From positions 1 to 64,000 of the forward strand of contig DVJD01000127.1 of the NCBI GenBank assembly GCA_018710785.1: DNA of 64,000 nt, read 5' to 3'. How positions within the stretch are numbered: the first letter of the stretch is position 1; every line of letters starts with the position of its first letter. Source of the DNA: Candidatus Fimimorpha excrementavium (GTDB lineage: Bacteria > Bacillota > Clostridia > Lachnospirales > Lachnospiraceae). A model generated the notes under the pieces. The model did no database searches, was not told where the DNA came from, and worked only from the letters and a program-made list of their open reading frames with translations. Positions 8,961 to 17,501 of this stretch are shown in pieces. Both the position numbers and the translations under genes were made by a program.

Positions 8961-9018
8961 ATACCATCTCAACTTCAACTGCCGTTTCAACGGATTATTC
9001 ATCAAATGAGAATTCATG
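8961..9018 (-). repeat. Leader element, copy 1 (upstream of DUF3343-selD)
   Basis: Read on the minus strand, this 58-base segment matches 34706-34757 at 43 of 52 aligned bases plus one 6-base indel. Conserved blocks are CTCATTTGA, GAAACGGCAG and TGAGATGGTAT. It lies about 20 bases downstream of an extended -10 box (TGGTATACT, core 9043-9048), so it would be in the 5' leader of the DUF3343-selD transcript. The segment CCGTT can pair with GATGG; copy 2 has CCATC there, so the pairing is kept through wobble pairs. Confidence 0.6.
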
Positions 9019-9042
9019 TGGTATGGTTTCCATTCTACGGTT

Positions 9043-9048
9043 AGTATA
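9043..9048 (-). promoter_or_regulatory. Extended -10 box for DUF3343-selD operon
   Basis: Minus-strand TATACT preceded by TG plus one base (TGGTATACT). No convincing -35 was found; TTCACT lies 18 bases upstream. The rest of 8903-9319 is AT-rich and holds the leader element, this box, a 14-base palindrome CCATTTATAAATGG (9203-9216) and the plus-strand promoter of the LytTR gene. Confidence 0.45.
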
Positions 9049-9255
9049 CCATAAAATAACCAACTAAGTGAATGTTTCTGTTTATTTGGCGGCTGTACAA
9101 AATGCCGGACACGTTACAGCCAATGTCTCATATATATGATTACACAAACAATATTGTCAAACCGCAATAAAGCCAGAAAATATATGTTTATTTTTCTATT
9201 TTCCATTTATAAATGGCTTCTACATAGTAACATTTGTTTTTTATTACACTTTATA

Positions 9256-9284
9256 TTGATATTTTTTATATAAAATTGTATTAT
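9256..9284 (+). promoter_or_regulatory. Sigma-70 type promoter for LytTR gene
   Basis: TTGATA (9256-9261), a 17-base spacer, and TATTAT (9279-9284), 36 bases before the LytTR start. The start codon itself has AGGAGG six bases upstream. Confidence 0.65.
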
Positions 9285-9319
9285 TTTAGTAAAATAGATA
9301 TATACACAGGAGGGAAAGG

Positions 9320-10039
9320 ATGAGTATTGTAATTTTAACAGATTCTCTCGAGTTTTCGAAACAGCTGGAACGAACTCTCAAAAAAATTCTGCGTTCCCAT
9401 CTTGAGACAAATACGGACTTCCTGGTTCCAGCATCTTTTCAGGATTTTTCTACCATCTGCCAAAACAATATCATCGATTCCGTATTGATAGATCGTTCAA
9501 TTGCCCAAAAAAATCAATCCGCTCTTAATCAAATATTGGCTGGTATCTCGCTGCGCCCTGCTTTCGTTCTTTTGACTCCTGATTCGGATTCTGCGGAAAA
9601 TTTATTTCCATTGATTCCCCACTATGTGGTTCGGACCGACCATCTGATCACTGACCTGGATCGCGTTCTGCAGCACATTTTCACGGCCTCCTCTTATTTC
9701 CAGAAGGTCATCACGTTTCAAATACGTGACAACGACAAAGATCTTCGGACGGTGGTTATAAAACTGCACCGGCTTCGATACCTCTCCTGTGAATCTCATC
9801 GGATTACCTTTCATGCTGACAGGGAATACAGCCATGTAAATTCCATGAAATATTATGAAGATTATCTGCGTCCCTATGGCTTTATTCGAACACACAGTAA
9901 ATATCTTGTAAACAGTCATTACATAAGTACGATCACCGCTGAATTTGTAATCCTTACAGACCAGACAAAAATCCCCCTCAGCAGAGACCGGGCAAAAGAT
10001 GTAAAACTATCTTTTTCCCACCTGACAGGTCTCTGCTGA
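9320..10039 (+). CDS. LytTR-family transcriptional regulator
   Basis: A 239-residue DNA-binding regulator. The C-terminal 100 residues fit a LytTR domain (LRTVVIKLHRLRYLSCESH, FIRTHSKYLVNSHYI, KIPLSRDRAKDV). The N-terminal 120 residues resemble a receiver in length and layout but lack the usual acidic pair and a clear phosphoacceptor aspartate, so it may be a pseudo-receiver. No histidine kinase is adjacent. Its stop faces the ABC exporter ATPase gene 13 bases away, and the permease genes lie beyond an insertion element. LytTR regulators commonly control nearby export genes, so control of that operon is plausible but not shown. Confidence 0.85.
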   Translation: MSIVILTDSLEFSKQLERTLKKILRSHLETNTDFLVPASFQDFSTICQNNIIDSVLIDRSIAQKNQSALNQILAGISLRPAFVLLTPDSDSAENLFPLIPHYVVRTDHLITDLDRVLQHIFTASSYFQKVITFQIRDNDKDLRTVVIKLHRLRYLSCESHRITFHADREYSHVNSMKYYEDYLRPYGFIRTHSKYLVNSHYISTITAEFVILTDQTKIPLSRDRAKDVKLSFSHLTGLC

Positions 10040-10052
10040 GGGGATCTCTCTC

Positions 10053-10727
10053 TTATTTTTTTCTGTCTTCCACAATTTTCCCATCCAGTATATACAGGAT
10101 GCGGTCTGTCTGGGCAGCAATCCGGGGATCATGGGTCACGATGATGACGGTCACCCCGTTTTGATTGATCTGTTTCAATACGTTTATGACCTCCTGCCCG
10201 GTCTTCTGGTCCAGCGCCCCGGTTGGTTCATCACAGAGCACAATCGGCGTCCCCGCCGCCAAAGCTCTGGCAATGGCCGTTCTCTGCTTTTGCCCGCCTG
10301 ACATTTGATTGGGGTACCGTTTCTTCAAATCCCCGATTCCCATTTCCTCCAGACATTGTTCGATGATTTTTTTCCGTTTTCCCCTCTTCACGTTTCTGGC
10401 GGTCAGCGGAACCTCCACATTTTCATAGGCTGTATACATATCCATCAGCGCAAAATGCTGAAATACAAAGCTGATTTTTTCTTTTCGAAGCTTCTGCTGC
10501 CGGTTTCGGCTGCTGGCCGTCACATCGACGCCGTCCAGCAGATACGTCCCTGATGTGGGAGTGTCCATACATCCGATGATATTGAGAAGCGTAGACTTTC
10601 CGGATCCGGACGGTCCCATGACCGCCACCAGTTCTCCCTGTCCGATCGTAAGGGAGACTTCTTCCAGCGCCACCGACGGACTGGTATTCTGCTGATATAT
10701 TTTACTGATTCCTTTTAATTCAATCAT
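10053..10727 (-). CDS. MacB/LolD-type ABC exporter ATP-binding protein
   Basis: A 224-residue ABC ATPase of the MacB/LolD class. Seen: Walker A GPSGSGKST (residues 38-46), Q-loop FVFQHFAL, signature MSGGQKQR, Walker B IVLCDEPTGALD and the switch THDP. Such ATPases power FtsX-like permeases that move peptides or lipoproteins out of the membrane. The start at 10727 (MIELKG) is preferred over an upstream in-frame ATG because GAGGAGG ends six bases before it. The matching permeases are at 12564-14931 on the same strand, separated from this gene by an IS110-type insertion; on that evidence the gene was probably the last of that operon. Confidence 0.9.
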   Translation of the reverse strand: MIELKGISKIYQQNTSPSVALEEVSLTIGQGELVAVMGPSGSGKSTLLNIIGCMDTPTSGTYLLDGVDVTASSRNRQQKLRKEKISFVFQHFALMDMYTAYENVEVPLTARNVKRGKRKKIIEQCLEEMGIGDLKKRYPNQMSGGQKQRTAIARALAAGTPIVLCDEPTGALDQKTGQEVINVLKQINQNGVTVIIVTHDPRIAAQTDRILYILDGKIVEDRKK

Positions 10728-10744
10728 CCCCATCCTCCTCGTAT

Positions 10745-10784
10745 AATAAGTTTGTAAGCAAGTAAAGCAGCTTACAGACTTATT
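10745..10784. promoter_or_regulatory. Inverted repeat upstream of ABC ATPase
   Basis: Arms of 15 bases (10745-10759 and 10770-10784) with one mismatch, AATAAGTTTGTAAGC against its complement, and a 10-base loop. It lies just upstream of the ATPase ribosome site. It could be an operator or a leader hairpin; on the plus strand it is followed by CTTTTTTG, so a weak terminator is also possible. Confidence 0.45.
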
Positions 10785-10894
10785 CTTTTTTGTGTATAAA
10801 TGGTAAGGACATCTAAGAGGTTCTCCCCTCATCCTGATTCCCATCTATACGGTTGATAGTTACATTTCCATATAGGTAGATCCTGTGGTATGAT

Positions 10895-11150
10895 ATCAGA
10901 TAGAGTCTGATGTCCGAAGGCACTGCTGTTCCTCCTTTCAGCCGGCTTTGTCCGCGACTGCTCCGTAAGCATTCAGCCTGGCACATACGGCATATTCCGC
11001 TGACACAGAATTTTCATCCCCAGCCGTTAGCCCCAGCAAGAAAGGCTGACTGGGTGCATGCTCATTGCGCGAGGCTTCGGTCACCGTATGCGGCACAGGA
11101 TAAACCTTTTGCTTCAGGCTTCACAAATCCTGATCGGATCGGAGGCGATA
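10895..11150 (+). ncRNA. Candidate IS110 bridge RNA region
   Basis: In IS110-group elements the non-coding DNA before the transposase makes a structured bridge RNA that pairs with target and donor DNA. Here about 250 bases precede the transposase. Seen: CATACGG pairing with CCGTATG across the region, CAGCC with GGCTG, and CCCAG with CTGGG. A TATGAT box at about 10887-10892 could start it. The guide loops have not been identified, so this rests mainly on family knowledge. Confidence 0.45.
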
Positions 11151-11152
11151 CC

Positions 11153-12454
11153 ATGTTAAAGATCAACTATATGTCCACCTTGTTTGTAGGTATTGATGTA
11201 AGCTCAAAGTCCAACTCTGTTTATGCCATGGACTTTGAGGAAAACAGATATATCTCATCTTCATTTGGCAACAATCAGCCGGGTGCTGATGAGCTTGCGG
11301 ATATGATCGCCGCATGTATGCAGAAGCATAAAAATCTGGACACTCTTCTTATTGTGCTGGAATCTACTTCTGTGTACAGCGTACATATTTCAAATTTCCT
11401 ATCTGCCAGCGAGGCCCTCATGCCCTACAAGCCTTACGTCTTCTGTGTAAACCCAAAGGCCACTGCCAACTACCGCAAGTCCTTTATCGGGATGGAAAAA
11501 ACCGATCCCTCAGACGCGTATCTCATCGCTGACTTCGGGAGGGTGGGCCGTACCAGAAAGATGGAGCCATGGCGCGGCGGGCAGTTCATTGCCCTGAAGC
11601 GCCTGACAAGGCACCGTACGCACCTTTCCGAGTGCATCACCAGGGAGAAGACCTATATGGTCTCTAATCTTTATCTGAAGTTCAGCGAGCTTCAACTCCT
11701 TGACGGCGATGACAAACCATTTGGCAGCCTCTATGGCGCGGCGGCCTCCGCTGTCCTGACGGAGTTTTTGTCCCCGCAGGAGATCATCGATATGCCGGAA
11801 GAGGAACTGCTCTCCTTCCTTGCGGAAAAAAGCAGGAACCGTATCTCCGATATATCAAAAACCTCCGAGCTTCTGAAGAAAGCAGCCAGAGACTCCTATC
11901 GGCTGGACAAGTGCATGTACGAACCGCTGAATATATCACTGGCAAGCTCATTTAACTGCATCCACGCCTATCAGAAAGAGATCAAGCTGATCGAGCAGGC
12001 GATTGATAAATGTATCAAAGGTATGAACCCTAATGCCCTGATCATCCTTCAATCCATACCGGGGATCGGCCCGGTATGGGCTTCCGGGATTTTGTCAGAA
12101 ATCGGCGATATCACGGCTTTCCACTCATCCGATGCCCTTGCCAAATATGCCGGCCTTTACTGGCCAAAGGGGGATTCCGGAGATTTCATCTCTGAGGACA
12201 ACCAAATATCGAAAGCCGGAAATCCCTATCTTCGCTACTATCTGGGCGAAGCGGCAAACAGTGTCAGAAAACATATCCCTGAATATGCTGACTACTATGC
12301 CAGAAAATATGCTGAGGTAACTAAACATCAGCATAAAAGAGCACTCGCGCTTACATCACGTAAATTCGTACGACTCGTTTTTGGATTGCTGGCCAAAAAC
12401 CAACTGTACACCGGCGAAAAGCTGGACGCTGAATATCATATCAAGTCGAACTGA
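11153..12454 (+). CDS. IS110-family DEDD transposase
   Basis: A 433-residue recombinase. Seen: the N-terminal RuvC-like DEDD domain with Asp15 (FVGIDVSSKSN), Glu70 (LLIVLEST), Asp118 and Asp121 (KTDPSDAYLIADFGR), and the C-terminal Transposase_20 domain with SIPGIGPVWASGILSEIGD and SKAGNPYLRYYLGEAANS. Full family length and no internal stop, so it looks intact. The start at 11153 is chosen because GGAGG lies seven bases upstream; the frame is open further up but that part is the presumed bridge RNA region. It interrupts an ABC exporter operon. Confidence 0.93.
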   Translation: MLKINYMSTLFVGIDVSSKSNSVYAMDFEENRYISSSFGNNQPGADELADMIAACMQKHKNLDTLLIVLESTSVYSVHISNFLSASEALMPYKPYVFCVNPKATANYRKSFIGMEKTDPSDAYLIADFGRVGRTRKMEPWRGGQFIALKRLTRHRTHLSECITREKTYMVSNLYLKFSELQLLDGDDKPFGSLYGAAASAVLTEFLSPQEIIDMPEEELLSFLAEKSRNRISDISKTSELLKKAARDSYRLDKCMYEPLNISLASSFNCIHAYQKEIKLIEQAIDKCIKGMNPNALIILQSIPGIGPVWASGILSEIGDITAFHSSDALAKYAGLYWPKGDSGDFISEDNQISKAGNPYLRYYLGEAANSVRKHIPEYADYYARKYAEVTKHQHKRALALTSRKFVRLVFGLLAKNQLYTGEKLDAEYHIKSN

Positions 12455-12563
12455 CATTCGGTTTTTTTGAAATATATACCGAAGGTCTATTAAAGTTACC
12501 CTTTTTTCCGAAATACACATCAAAATCTTTTTAAAAAAGTTCTTGACATATCACCAGAATGCT

Positions 12564-13835
12564 TTACCGTTCCATCATTTCCAAGCAGTTTTTCTGGCTT
12601 AAAATCACAGCGGATACCAGGCAGGAAACGACGATCATACCCAAAAGGTAAATCACCAGCAGCGGCACTGTCCTCTGCCAGAAGGTGAGAGAAAACGTTT
12701 CCATGATTCGTCCCATGGAGTGATCCATCCTCCACCCATCCACCTTTTGTATCAGAAACCCTCCGGCGATGAGAAGCGACACCGCTTTTTCCAGGATCTG
12801 TTCTCCCGCCAGCATCCCATTTAACTCCCTCTGGGTCCAGCCGCAGGCCTGATAGATTCCAAATTCCTTTTTTCTCCTCAAACTCTCGACCACAGCGATG
12901 GAAATACATACGAAGAAATTGACCGTCAGAAAAATCGTGCCGTATTTCACTCTCATCTCTTTCGACTCTGCCGCACTTCGCAGCGCATCCTGATAGCTGT
13001 CTTCCACGGTCTGAAGCTGATATAAGATTCCCCATTTCTGCAAAATGTTGTCCAGCTTCTGCATCTGATCCTCCTGCTTTTCCGGATCAAATTCCAGATA
13101 GGTATTTTCATAAAAGTTGGAAATACTGGAATCCAGATCCGCTGGTTCCGGGAACTCATAGCGAACCGCAAAGAGATACTCCATCTCCTGGCCTCCCTGG
13201 TTTCCCGCTCCAAACGCATTGCTGTACGGGAAATAGCCTCCCGGCTCCAGATAGCCGGTTACCTGATATTCCCTATTAAAGGAATGCAGAATCTCTCCCT
13301 CCTTAAAATAGTCCCGATACCCGTCGGAAACCAGCACCGATAGCGGCTCTCCCTCTTTTGAGACAGGAAAACTGCTCCCATCTGCCGCCGGGATATGGAA
13401 CATGGAATCAATATCACCATATAATTCCAGACACCAGATCAGATTCCCATACCGTCTGTTCAGTCCCCAGCCCTCCCATACGGAAGCATTGTAATCAAAA
13501 AACGCTGTGTCCTCACTCTGCAGCTCGTCAAACCAGTAGGAGTTCAGTTTATACGCTCCAAAACTCTTCAGTCCCAGCGTACGGATCTCCTGATACGCCG
13601 CCGCAATTTCGGTACCTGCATCCATATAGTCATCCCCCAGCACCAGATTCAGGACATAGACGGATTCCGGATCGGCACAAAAGGTCTCTCTGTTTTTCTG
13701 CAGGATCTTATCTCCTTCCCAATATATGGTAAAGGTTTCCCCTGCCACATAAACGGTCACTATGGTGATTACAATGGTCATAATGGCCGTATACAATCTT
13801 CCCCGCAGGGATTTTTGCATCATTCCATATTTCAT
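12564..13835 (-). CDS. FtsX/MacB-like ABC exporter permease
   Basis: A 423-residue membrane protein: one N-terminal helix (about residues 14-35), a large extracytoplasmic domain of about 230 residues, then three helices in the C-terminal third, the layout of MacB/FtsX permeases. The segment RRKKEFGIYQACGWTQREL just after the second helix is the usual coupling region for the ATPase. It starts 10 bases after the stop of the second permease gene, in an operon with it and a lipoprotein. The expected next gene, the ATPase, is cut off by the IS110 element that begins within about 100 bases of the stop. Substrate unknown; peptide export or antimicrobial resistance is typical of the class. Confidence 0.82.
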   Translation of the reverse strand: MKYGMMQKSLRGRLYTAIMTIVITIVTVYVAGETFTIYWEGDKILQKNRETFCADPESVYVLNLVLGDDYMDAGTEIAAAYQEIRTLGLKSFGAYKLNSYWFDELQSEDTAFFDYNASVWEGWGLNRRYGNLIWCLELYGDIDSMFHIPAADGSSFPVSKEGEPLSVLVSDGYRDYFKEGEILHSFNREYQVTGYLEPGGYFPYSNAFGAGNQGGQEMEYLFAVRYEFPEPADLDSSISNFYENTYLEFDPEKQEDQMQKLDNILQKWGILYQLQTVEDSYQDALRSAAESKEMRVKYGTIFLTVNFFVCISIAVVESLRRKKEFGIYQACGWTQRELNGMLAGEQILEKAVSLLIAGGFLIQKVDGWRMDHSMGRIMETFSLTFWQRTVPLLVIYLLGMIVVSCLVSAVILSQKNCLEMMER

Positions 13836-13845
13836 ACGCCCCTCC

Positions 13846-14931
13846 CTACTCTCTTTTCAGAACATCCGCCGGATGGCACCGAAGGGTTCGCAGGGTCGGC
13901 AGCAGCACACCGGCGAGGAAAAGCAAAAGCAGTACCCCAAGGATCACCCAGATATTATACATGTCCGCCTGCAGCAAAAACAGCTGTGTCTGCACACCGG
14001 CTGCCAGCCGTATCCCCCAGACGATCAAATACAGTATAAATGCCGCTCCCATGAATTCCAGCAGTTCAACCAGCATCATCCAAAGAATCCGAACCGTACC
14101 GAAGCCAAAGGTCTTCCTGACCGCCATTTCCTTTTTCCGGTCTTCCACCCAGAAATCCGCCACCAGCGCCAGCACCAGTGCGCAGAAACCGATCAGCATC
14201 CACTGCATGGTCCGCTCCTCACTGTCTGTCCCCGTCGGTTCCGACAGACCGGCCGTCTCCCGATAGGCCTGTATGATGACATTCGGGTTCACTTCCTTCA
14301 AAATGCGGTACATCTGGTTCAGCGCATCATCCGGAGCCGCATCACTCTGCACCAGCATGGACAGATTCTCTCCTGCCTTCTCTTTGCGCGTCTCCCTCAG
14401 ATCTTCATAGCAGACCACGATCTTTTTGTTCATGTAATCCGAATACGGACTTTCTATGATTCCTGAGATCTCATACTCGGTGCCATCGATTTGAAGATAA
14501 GATGCTCCGTCTCTCTCGTACAGATCCCCTTCATAGTCCACACCCACCGCCGCCTGGGGAGGGTCGGCATTGGCTGTGGGCAGCGTTCCCTCTTTCATGG
14601 GATACCGTTCCCCGATACCGGAAGAAAGGAGCGCATCCGCAAAGCCGATTTTTCCCGCTTCGCCGGTGACGGCAACCTCGATTTCATCAATTTTTACATT
14701 GACTCCCTCCACCTCATGGAGTCGTTCTGCAAACGCTTCCCGCTCTTCCACCGGAAGGGAAAACGCTGTCATTTGATATTCAAACGGATAGCGGTAATAT
14801 TCCGCATCCTTCTTCCAGCGCAGTTCCCGGTTGTAACTGCCCAGGATATCAAACAAAATCAAAAGCACCACAAACAAAACCAATATCAGATACCCGCCGC
14901 TCAGCGGATACCGTTTCAAAAGCCGAACCAA
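13846..14931 (-). CDS. FtsX/MacB-like ABC exporter permease
   Basis: A 361-residue membrane protein with the same layout as its neighbour: an N-terminal helix (residues about 12-30), an extracytoplasmic domain with charged loops, and three C-terminal helices. Seen: DRKKEMAVRKTFGFGTVRILWMM after the second helix, the ATPase-contact motif of FtsX-like proteins, and the C-terminal LRTLRCHPADVLKRE, a near-standard ending for this family. Two different permeases in one operon suggest a heterodimeric exporter. The upstream gene encodes a lipoprotein, 56 bases away. Confidence 0.85.
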   Translation of the reverse strand: MVRLLKRYPLSGGYLILVLFVVLLILFDILGSYNRELRWKKDAEYYRYPFEYQMTAFSLPVEEREAFAERLHEVEGVNVKIDEIEVAVTGEAGKIGFADALLSSGIGERYPMKEGTLPTANADPPQAAVGVDYEGDLYERDGASYLQIDGTEYEISGIIESPYSDYMNKKIVVCYEDLRETRKEKAGENLSMLVQSDAAPDDALNQMYRILKEVNPNVIIQAYRETAGLSEPTGTDSEERTMQWMLIGFCALVLALVADFWVEDRKKEMAVRKTFGFGTVRILWMMLVELLEFMGAAFILYLIVWGIRLAAGVQTQLFLLQADMYNIWVILGVLLLLFLAGVLLPTLRTLRCHPADVLKRE

Positions 14932-14987
14932 TCATCCATCCCCCCTTCTCTCTGTCAGACAACGGATGCCATATATGCATCCTCATT

Positions 14988-15701
14988 CTACTGCTGATCT
15001 GCAGCCGTTGATTCATAGGGATCGATAAATCCCTCCCAGTTTTCTTCAATGAATGTGCGGTGAGGGAACAACGCATGCCATACTCCGGTCTGAAACGGCT
15101 CCCCGTTCCACTTTTTTTGACGTATATAGAGCACCGGCTGTTCCACATGCAGACCGTCAAATTCTTTAAAAAACTGCGCGTTTTCCGTTAGAAGACCGCT
15201 CTCCCATATAACCTCTCCTGTAGCCTTGTCTTCAAAAGATACTTCCACACAACCCGATTCCACAATAACCATCACATATTGCCGGATGGGTTCATCCATA
15301 TCAATGACTCCGATGGGAAGTTCCCGAATTCCTTCTTCTTCCTGATTTGGACCCATGCCGACATTACCTGTTAAGCTGGTATTCCCCGGAAAGTCCGGAC
15401 TTCTGTAAGCATCAATAAACCTGAAAAAATCTGTCTTCATTTTTTCTGTTATATGAAAATAGGGAAGCGGTTCTCCCCAAGGAATCCGCAGCGCATCAAT
15501 TTTCATAAGATTCGTTTCATTATAATCCACCAGAGGCATTTGTCCATCCCCGGTTTCATCCTCGAACTTAAAAAATTCCTGTGTCATTTCCGCTGTTTCT
15601 TTGTCCACTATACTTTCATTCAGATTCTCCGCAGAAGAACAACCCGCCAGCATTCCTGCCATGAGAAAACAAATGATTGTCAGCTGTCTCTTCACATCCA
15701 T
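14988..15701 (-). CDS. Lipoprotein of the ABC exporter operon
   Basis: A 237-residue secreted lipoprotein of unknown function. Seen: a signal peptide with lipobox AGMLAGC, lipidated Cys21. The mature part has no motif I recognise. GGGGGAGGG stands directly before the ATG at 15701, so the true start may be the in-frame GTG six bases downstream (15695), which has better spacing. It is the first gene of the exporter operon and may be a substrate-binding or sensing partner of the permeases. Confidence 0.8.
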   Translation of the reverse strand: MDVKRQLTIICFLMAGMLAGCSSAENLNESIVDKETAEMTQEFFKFEDETGDGQMPLVDYNETNLMKIDALRIPWGEPLPYFHITEKMKTDFFRFIDAYRSPDFPGNTSLTGNVGMGPNQEEEGIRELPIGVIDMDEPIRQYVMVIVESGCVEVSFEDKATGEVIWESGLLTENAQFFKEFDGLHVEQPVLYIRQKKWNGEPFQTGVWHALFPHRTFIEENWEGFIDPYESTAADQQ

Positions 15702-16018
15702 CCCTCCCCCTTTCTTTTTGCAAATTTTACAGTCCAGAGCAAACGTTTCCGGTCGTTTTAAGAAAAATAGTTACTTGTTATATAAACTATACGCCATTTT
15801 CCACTATTTTGTCAATATATTATGTGTATTTTTTCACATTTTACACATATCCCCCCCAATTATCTTTGTGCACTTTGACTTTTTTCTTCCAAGGCAGTCT
15901 TTCCCCATCAGAAGATCCTGCTCACTTTGCAATCGGCCTTTCCAAGGCAATGAATACACGCAGAGACAATTTTCACCCGGAGACTCGGGGGCACTGCCAG
16001 AGAGCGGTGGGAAATATC
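15702..16018. other. Intergenic region between exporter operon and trkA
   Basis: AT-rich on the left. It holds an imperfect inverted repeat ATAGTT...AACTAT near 15765-15790 in front of the lipoprotein gene and a C-run CCCCCCC near 15851. I looked for a cyclic-di-AMP riboswitch, common before potassium uptake genes, and saw none of its conserved blocks. No gene is supported. Confidence 0.4.
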
Positions 16019-16046
16019 TTGCATATAAAAAGATAAGTGCTATAAT
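16019..16046 (+). promoter_or_regulatory. Promoter of trkA-trkH
   Basis: TTGCAT (16019-16024), a 16-base spacer, TATAAT (16041-16046). The predicted transcript begins near 16053, at a hairpin. Confidence 0.65.
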
Positions 16047-16052
16047 AAGTTT

Positions 16053-16100
16053 GGCATGTTAGGAAGCCTTGACGCAGCACATGCCGCTTCTTTTTATTTT
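16053..16100 (+). other. Leader hairpin before trkA
   Basis: GGCATGT (16053-16059) pairs with ACATGCC (16079-16085) and is followed by a T-rich run to 16100. The loop contains GAAGC (16063-16067), which can instead pair with GCTTC (16086-16090). It could be a weak attenuator or a 5' stabilising hairpin. Confidence 0.4.
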
Positions 16101-16124
16101 AAGCAAGTATACAGCGGAGGAATT

Positions 16125-17486
16125 ATGAACATTATCATTATCGGGTGCGGAAAAGTCGGCAGTACCCTTGCGGAAGAATTATGTGAAGAGGATCATGAGC
16201 TGACGGTAATTGATAAAAACCCTCAAAAAATCCAGGAATTATGTGAAAATCTCGATATTATGGGGATCTGCGGCAATGGGTCCAGTATCCAGGTGCTTTC
16301 CGAAGCCGGTGTGGAGGAGGCGGATATCCTGATCGCGGTCACTGGTTCCGATGAGCTGAATCTTTTATGCTGTCTCATTGCCAAAAAGGTGAGTCAGTGC
16401 CACACCATTGCCCGTGTGAGAAATCCCATCTATAATAAAGAGATTCATTTTATCAAAAAGCAATTGGGCATCTCCATGATTATCAATCCGGAATCTGCAG
16501 CAGCCATGGAAATCTCCCGCCTGCTGCGCTTTCCTTCCGCCATCAAGCTGGATACCTTCTCCAAGGGCCGGGTGGAACTTCTGAAATTCAAATTGCTGCC
16601 GGAATTCAAACTGGGCGGCATGACCGTGGCGCAGATCATGGACCGGCTGCGCTGCGACATCCTGGTATGCGGTGTAGAGCGGGGAGAGCAGACGTTCATT
16701 CCGTCAGGTGATTTTATCCTGCAGGATCTGGATCTGGTCTCCATCATTGCTTCCCCAAAAAATTCCAATCAGTTTTTCAAAAAAATCGGCGTTCATACCC
16801 ACCAGGTGAAAAACGCCCTGATCGTGGGAGGCGGAACGCTGGGATATTATCTGGCCGCCCTTCTCTCGGATATGAAGATTCGGGTGACGCTGATCGAATC
16901 CAACCGGGAGCGCTGCGAAGAGCTCAGTGAACTTTTGCCGTCTGTCACTGTCATATGCGGAGACGGGACAGACAAAAAGCTGCTTTTGGAGGAAGGACTG
17001 ACGGAAGCCGAATCCTTCGTAACGTTGACCAACCTGGACGAGGAAAATATTCTTCTGAGTCTTTTTGCCAAGAAAATCTCCCATGCCAAGCTGATCACCA
17101 AGGTAAACCGCATCGCTTTTGATGATATCGTGGACGGACTGGATCTGGGCAGCGTAATTCATCCCAAATATATCACCTCCGATTATATTCTCCAATATGT
17201 GCGTGCCATGAAGAATTCGGTCGGCAGCAACGTGGAGACCCTGTATCACATCCTGGACGGTCAGGCAGAGGCTCTGGAGTTTGCGGTCAGAGAGAAATCC
17301 GCCGTCACCGGCATTCCTCTGTCTGAGCTGAAGTTAAAGAATAACCTGCTGATTGCATGCATCAACCGAAACGGACTGATACAGATTCCACGCGGACATG
17401 ACACCATACAGCCTGGCGATACGGTCATAGTCGTAACAACTGCGAAGGGCCTGAATGACCTGAGCGATATACTACAGATGAAATAA
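16125..17486 (+). CDS. trkA: Trk potassium uptake regulatory protein TrkA
   Basis: A 453-residue cytoplasmic NAD-binding regulator of the Trk potassium channel. Seen: two tandem RCK units, each beginning with a Rossmann turn (IIIIGCGKVGSTLAEEL at residues 3-19 and NALIVGGGTLGYYLAALL from about 228), each followed by a TrkA-C type domain. The start at 16125 is chosen for GCGGAGG five to six bases upstream; the longer open frame before it overlaps the leader hairpin. The gene is 15 bases from the channel gene, and both share one promoter and terminator. Ligand control by nucleotides is a family feature. Confidence 0.95.
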   Translation: MNIIIIGCGKVGSTLAEELCEEDHELTVIDKNPQKIQELCENLDIMGICGNGSSIQVLSEAGVEEADILIAVTGSDELNLLCCLIAKKVSQCHTIARVRNPIYNKEIHFIKKQLGISMIINPESAAAMEISRLLRFPSAIKLDTFSKGRVELLKFKLLPEFKLGGMTVAQIMDRLRCDILVCGVERGEQTFIPSGDFILQDLDLVSIIASPKNSNQFFKKIGVHTHQVKNALIVGGGTLGYYLAALLSDMKIRVTLIESNRERCEELSELLPSVTVICGDGTDKKLLLEEGLTEAESFVTLTNLDEENILLSLFAKKISHAKLITKVNRIAFDDIVDGLDLGSVIHPKYITSDYILQYVRAMKNSVGSNVETLYHILDGQAEALEFAVREKSAVTGIPLSELKLKNNLLIACINRNGLIQIPRGHDTIQPGDTVIVVTTAKGLNDLSDILQMK

Positions 17487-17501
17487 AGTACGGGGGATGA
17501 A

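Larger units (their letters stand above)
10870..12500 (+). mobile_element. IS110-family insertion element (ends approximate)
   Basis: Defined by its transposase and the long non-coding stretch before it. IS110 elements lack long terminal inverted repeats, and I could not place the exact ends or the core duplication, so the limits are estimates. It lies between the exporter permease gene (stop at 12564) and its ATPase gene, opposite in direction to both. A short stem TTCGGT...ACCGAA follows the transposase stop. Confidence 0.75.

Noticed and set aside
15890-16124. Possible cyclic-di-AMP riboswitch before trkA
   Set aside because: The conserved GGGG/CCGG and GGGGAAC-type blocks are not present; only a simple hairpin is visible.
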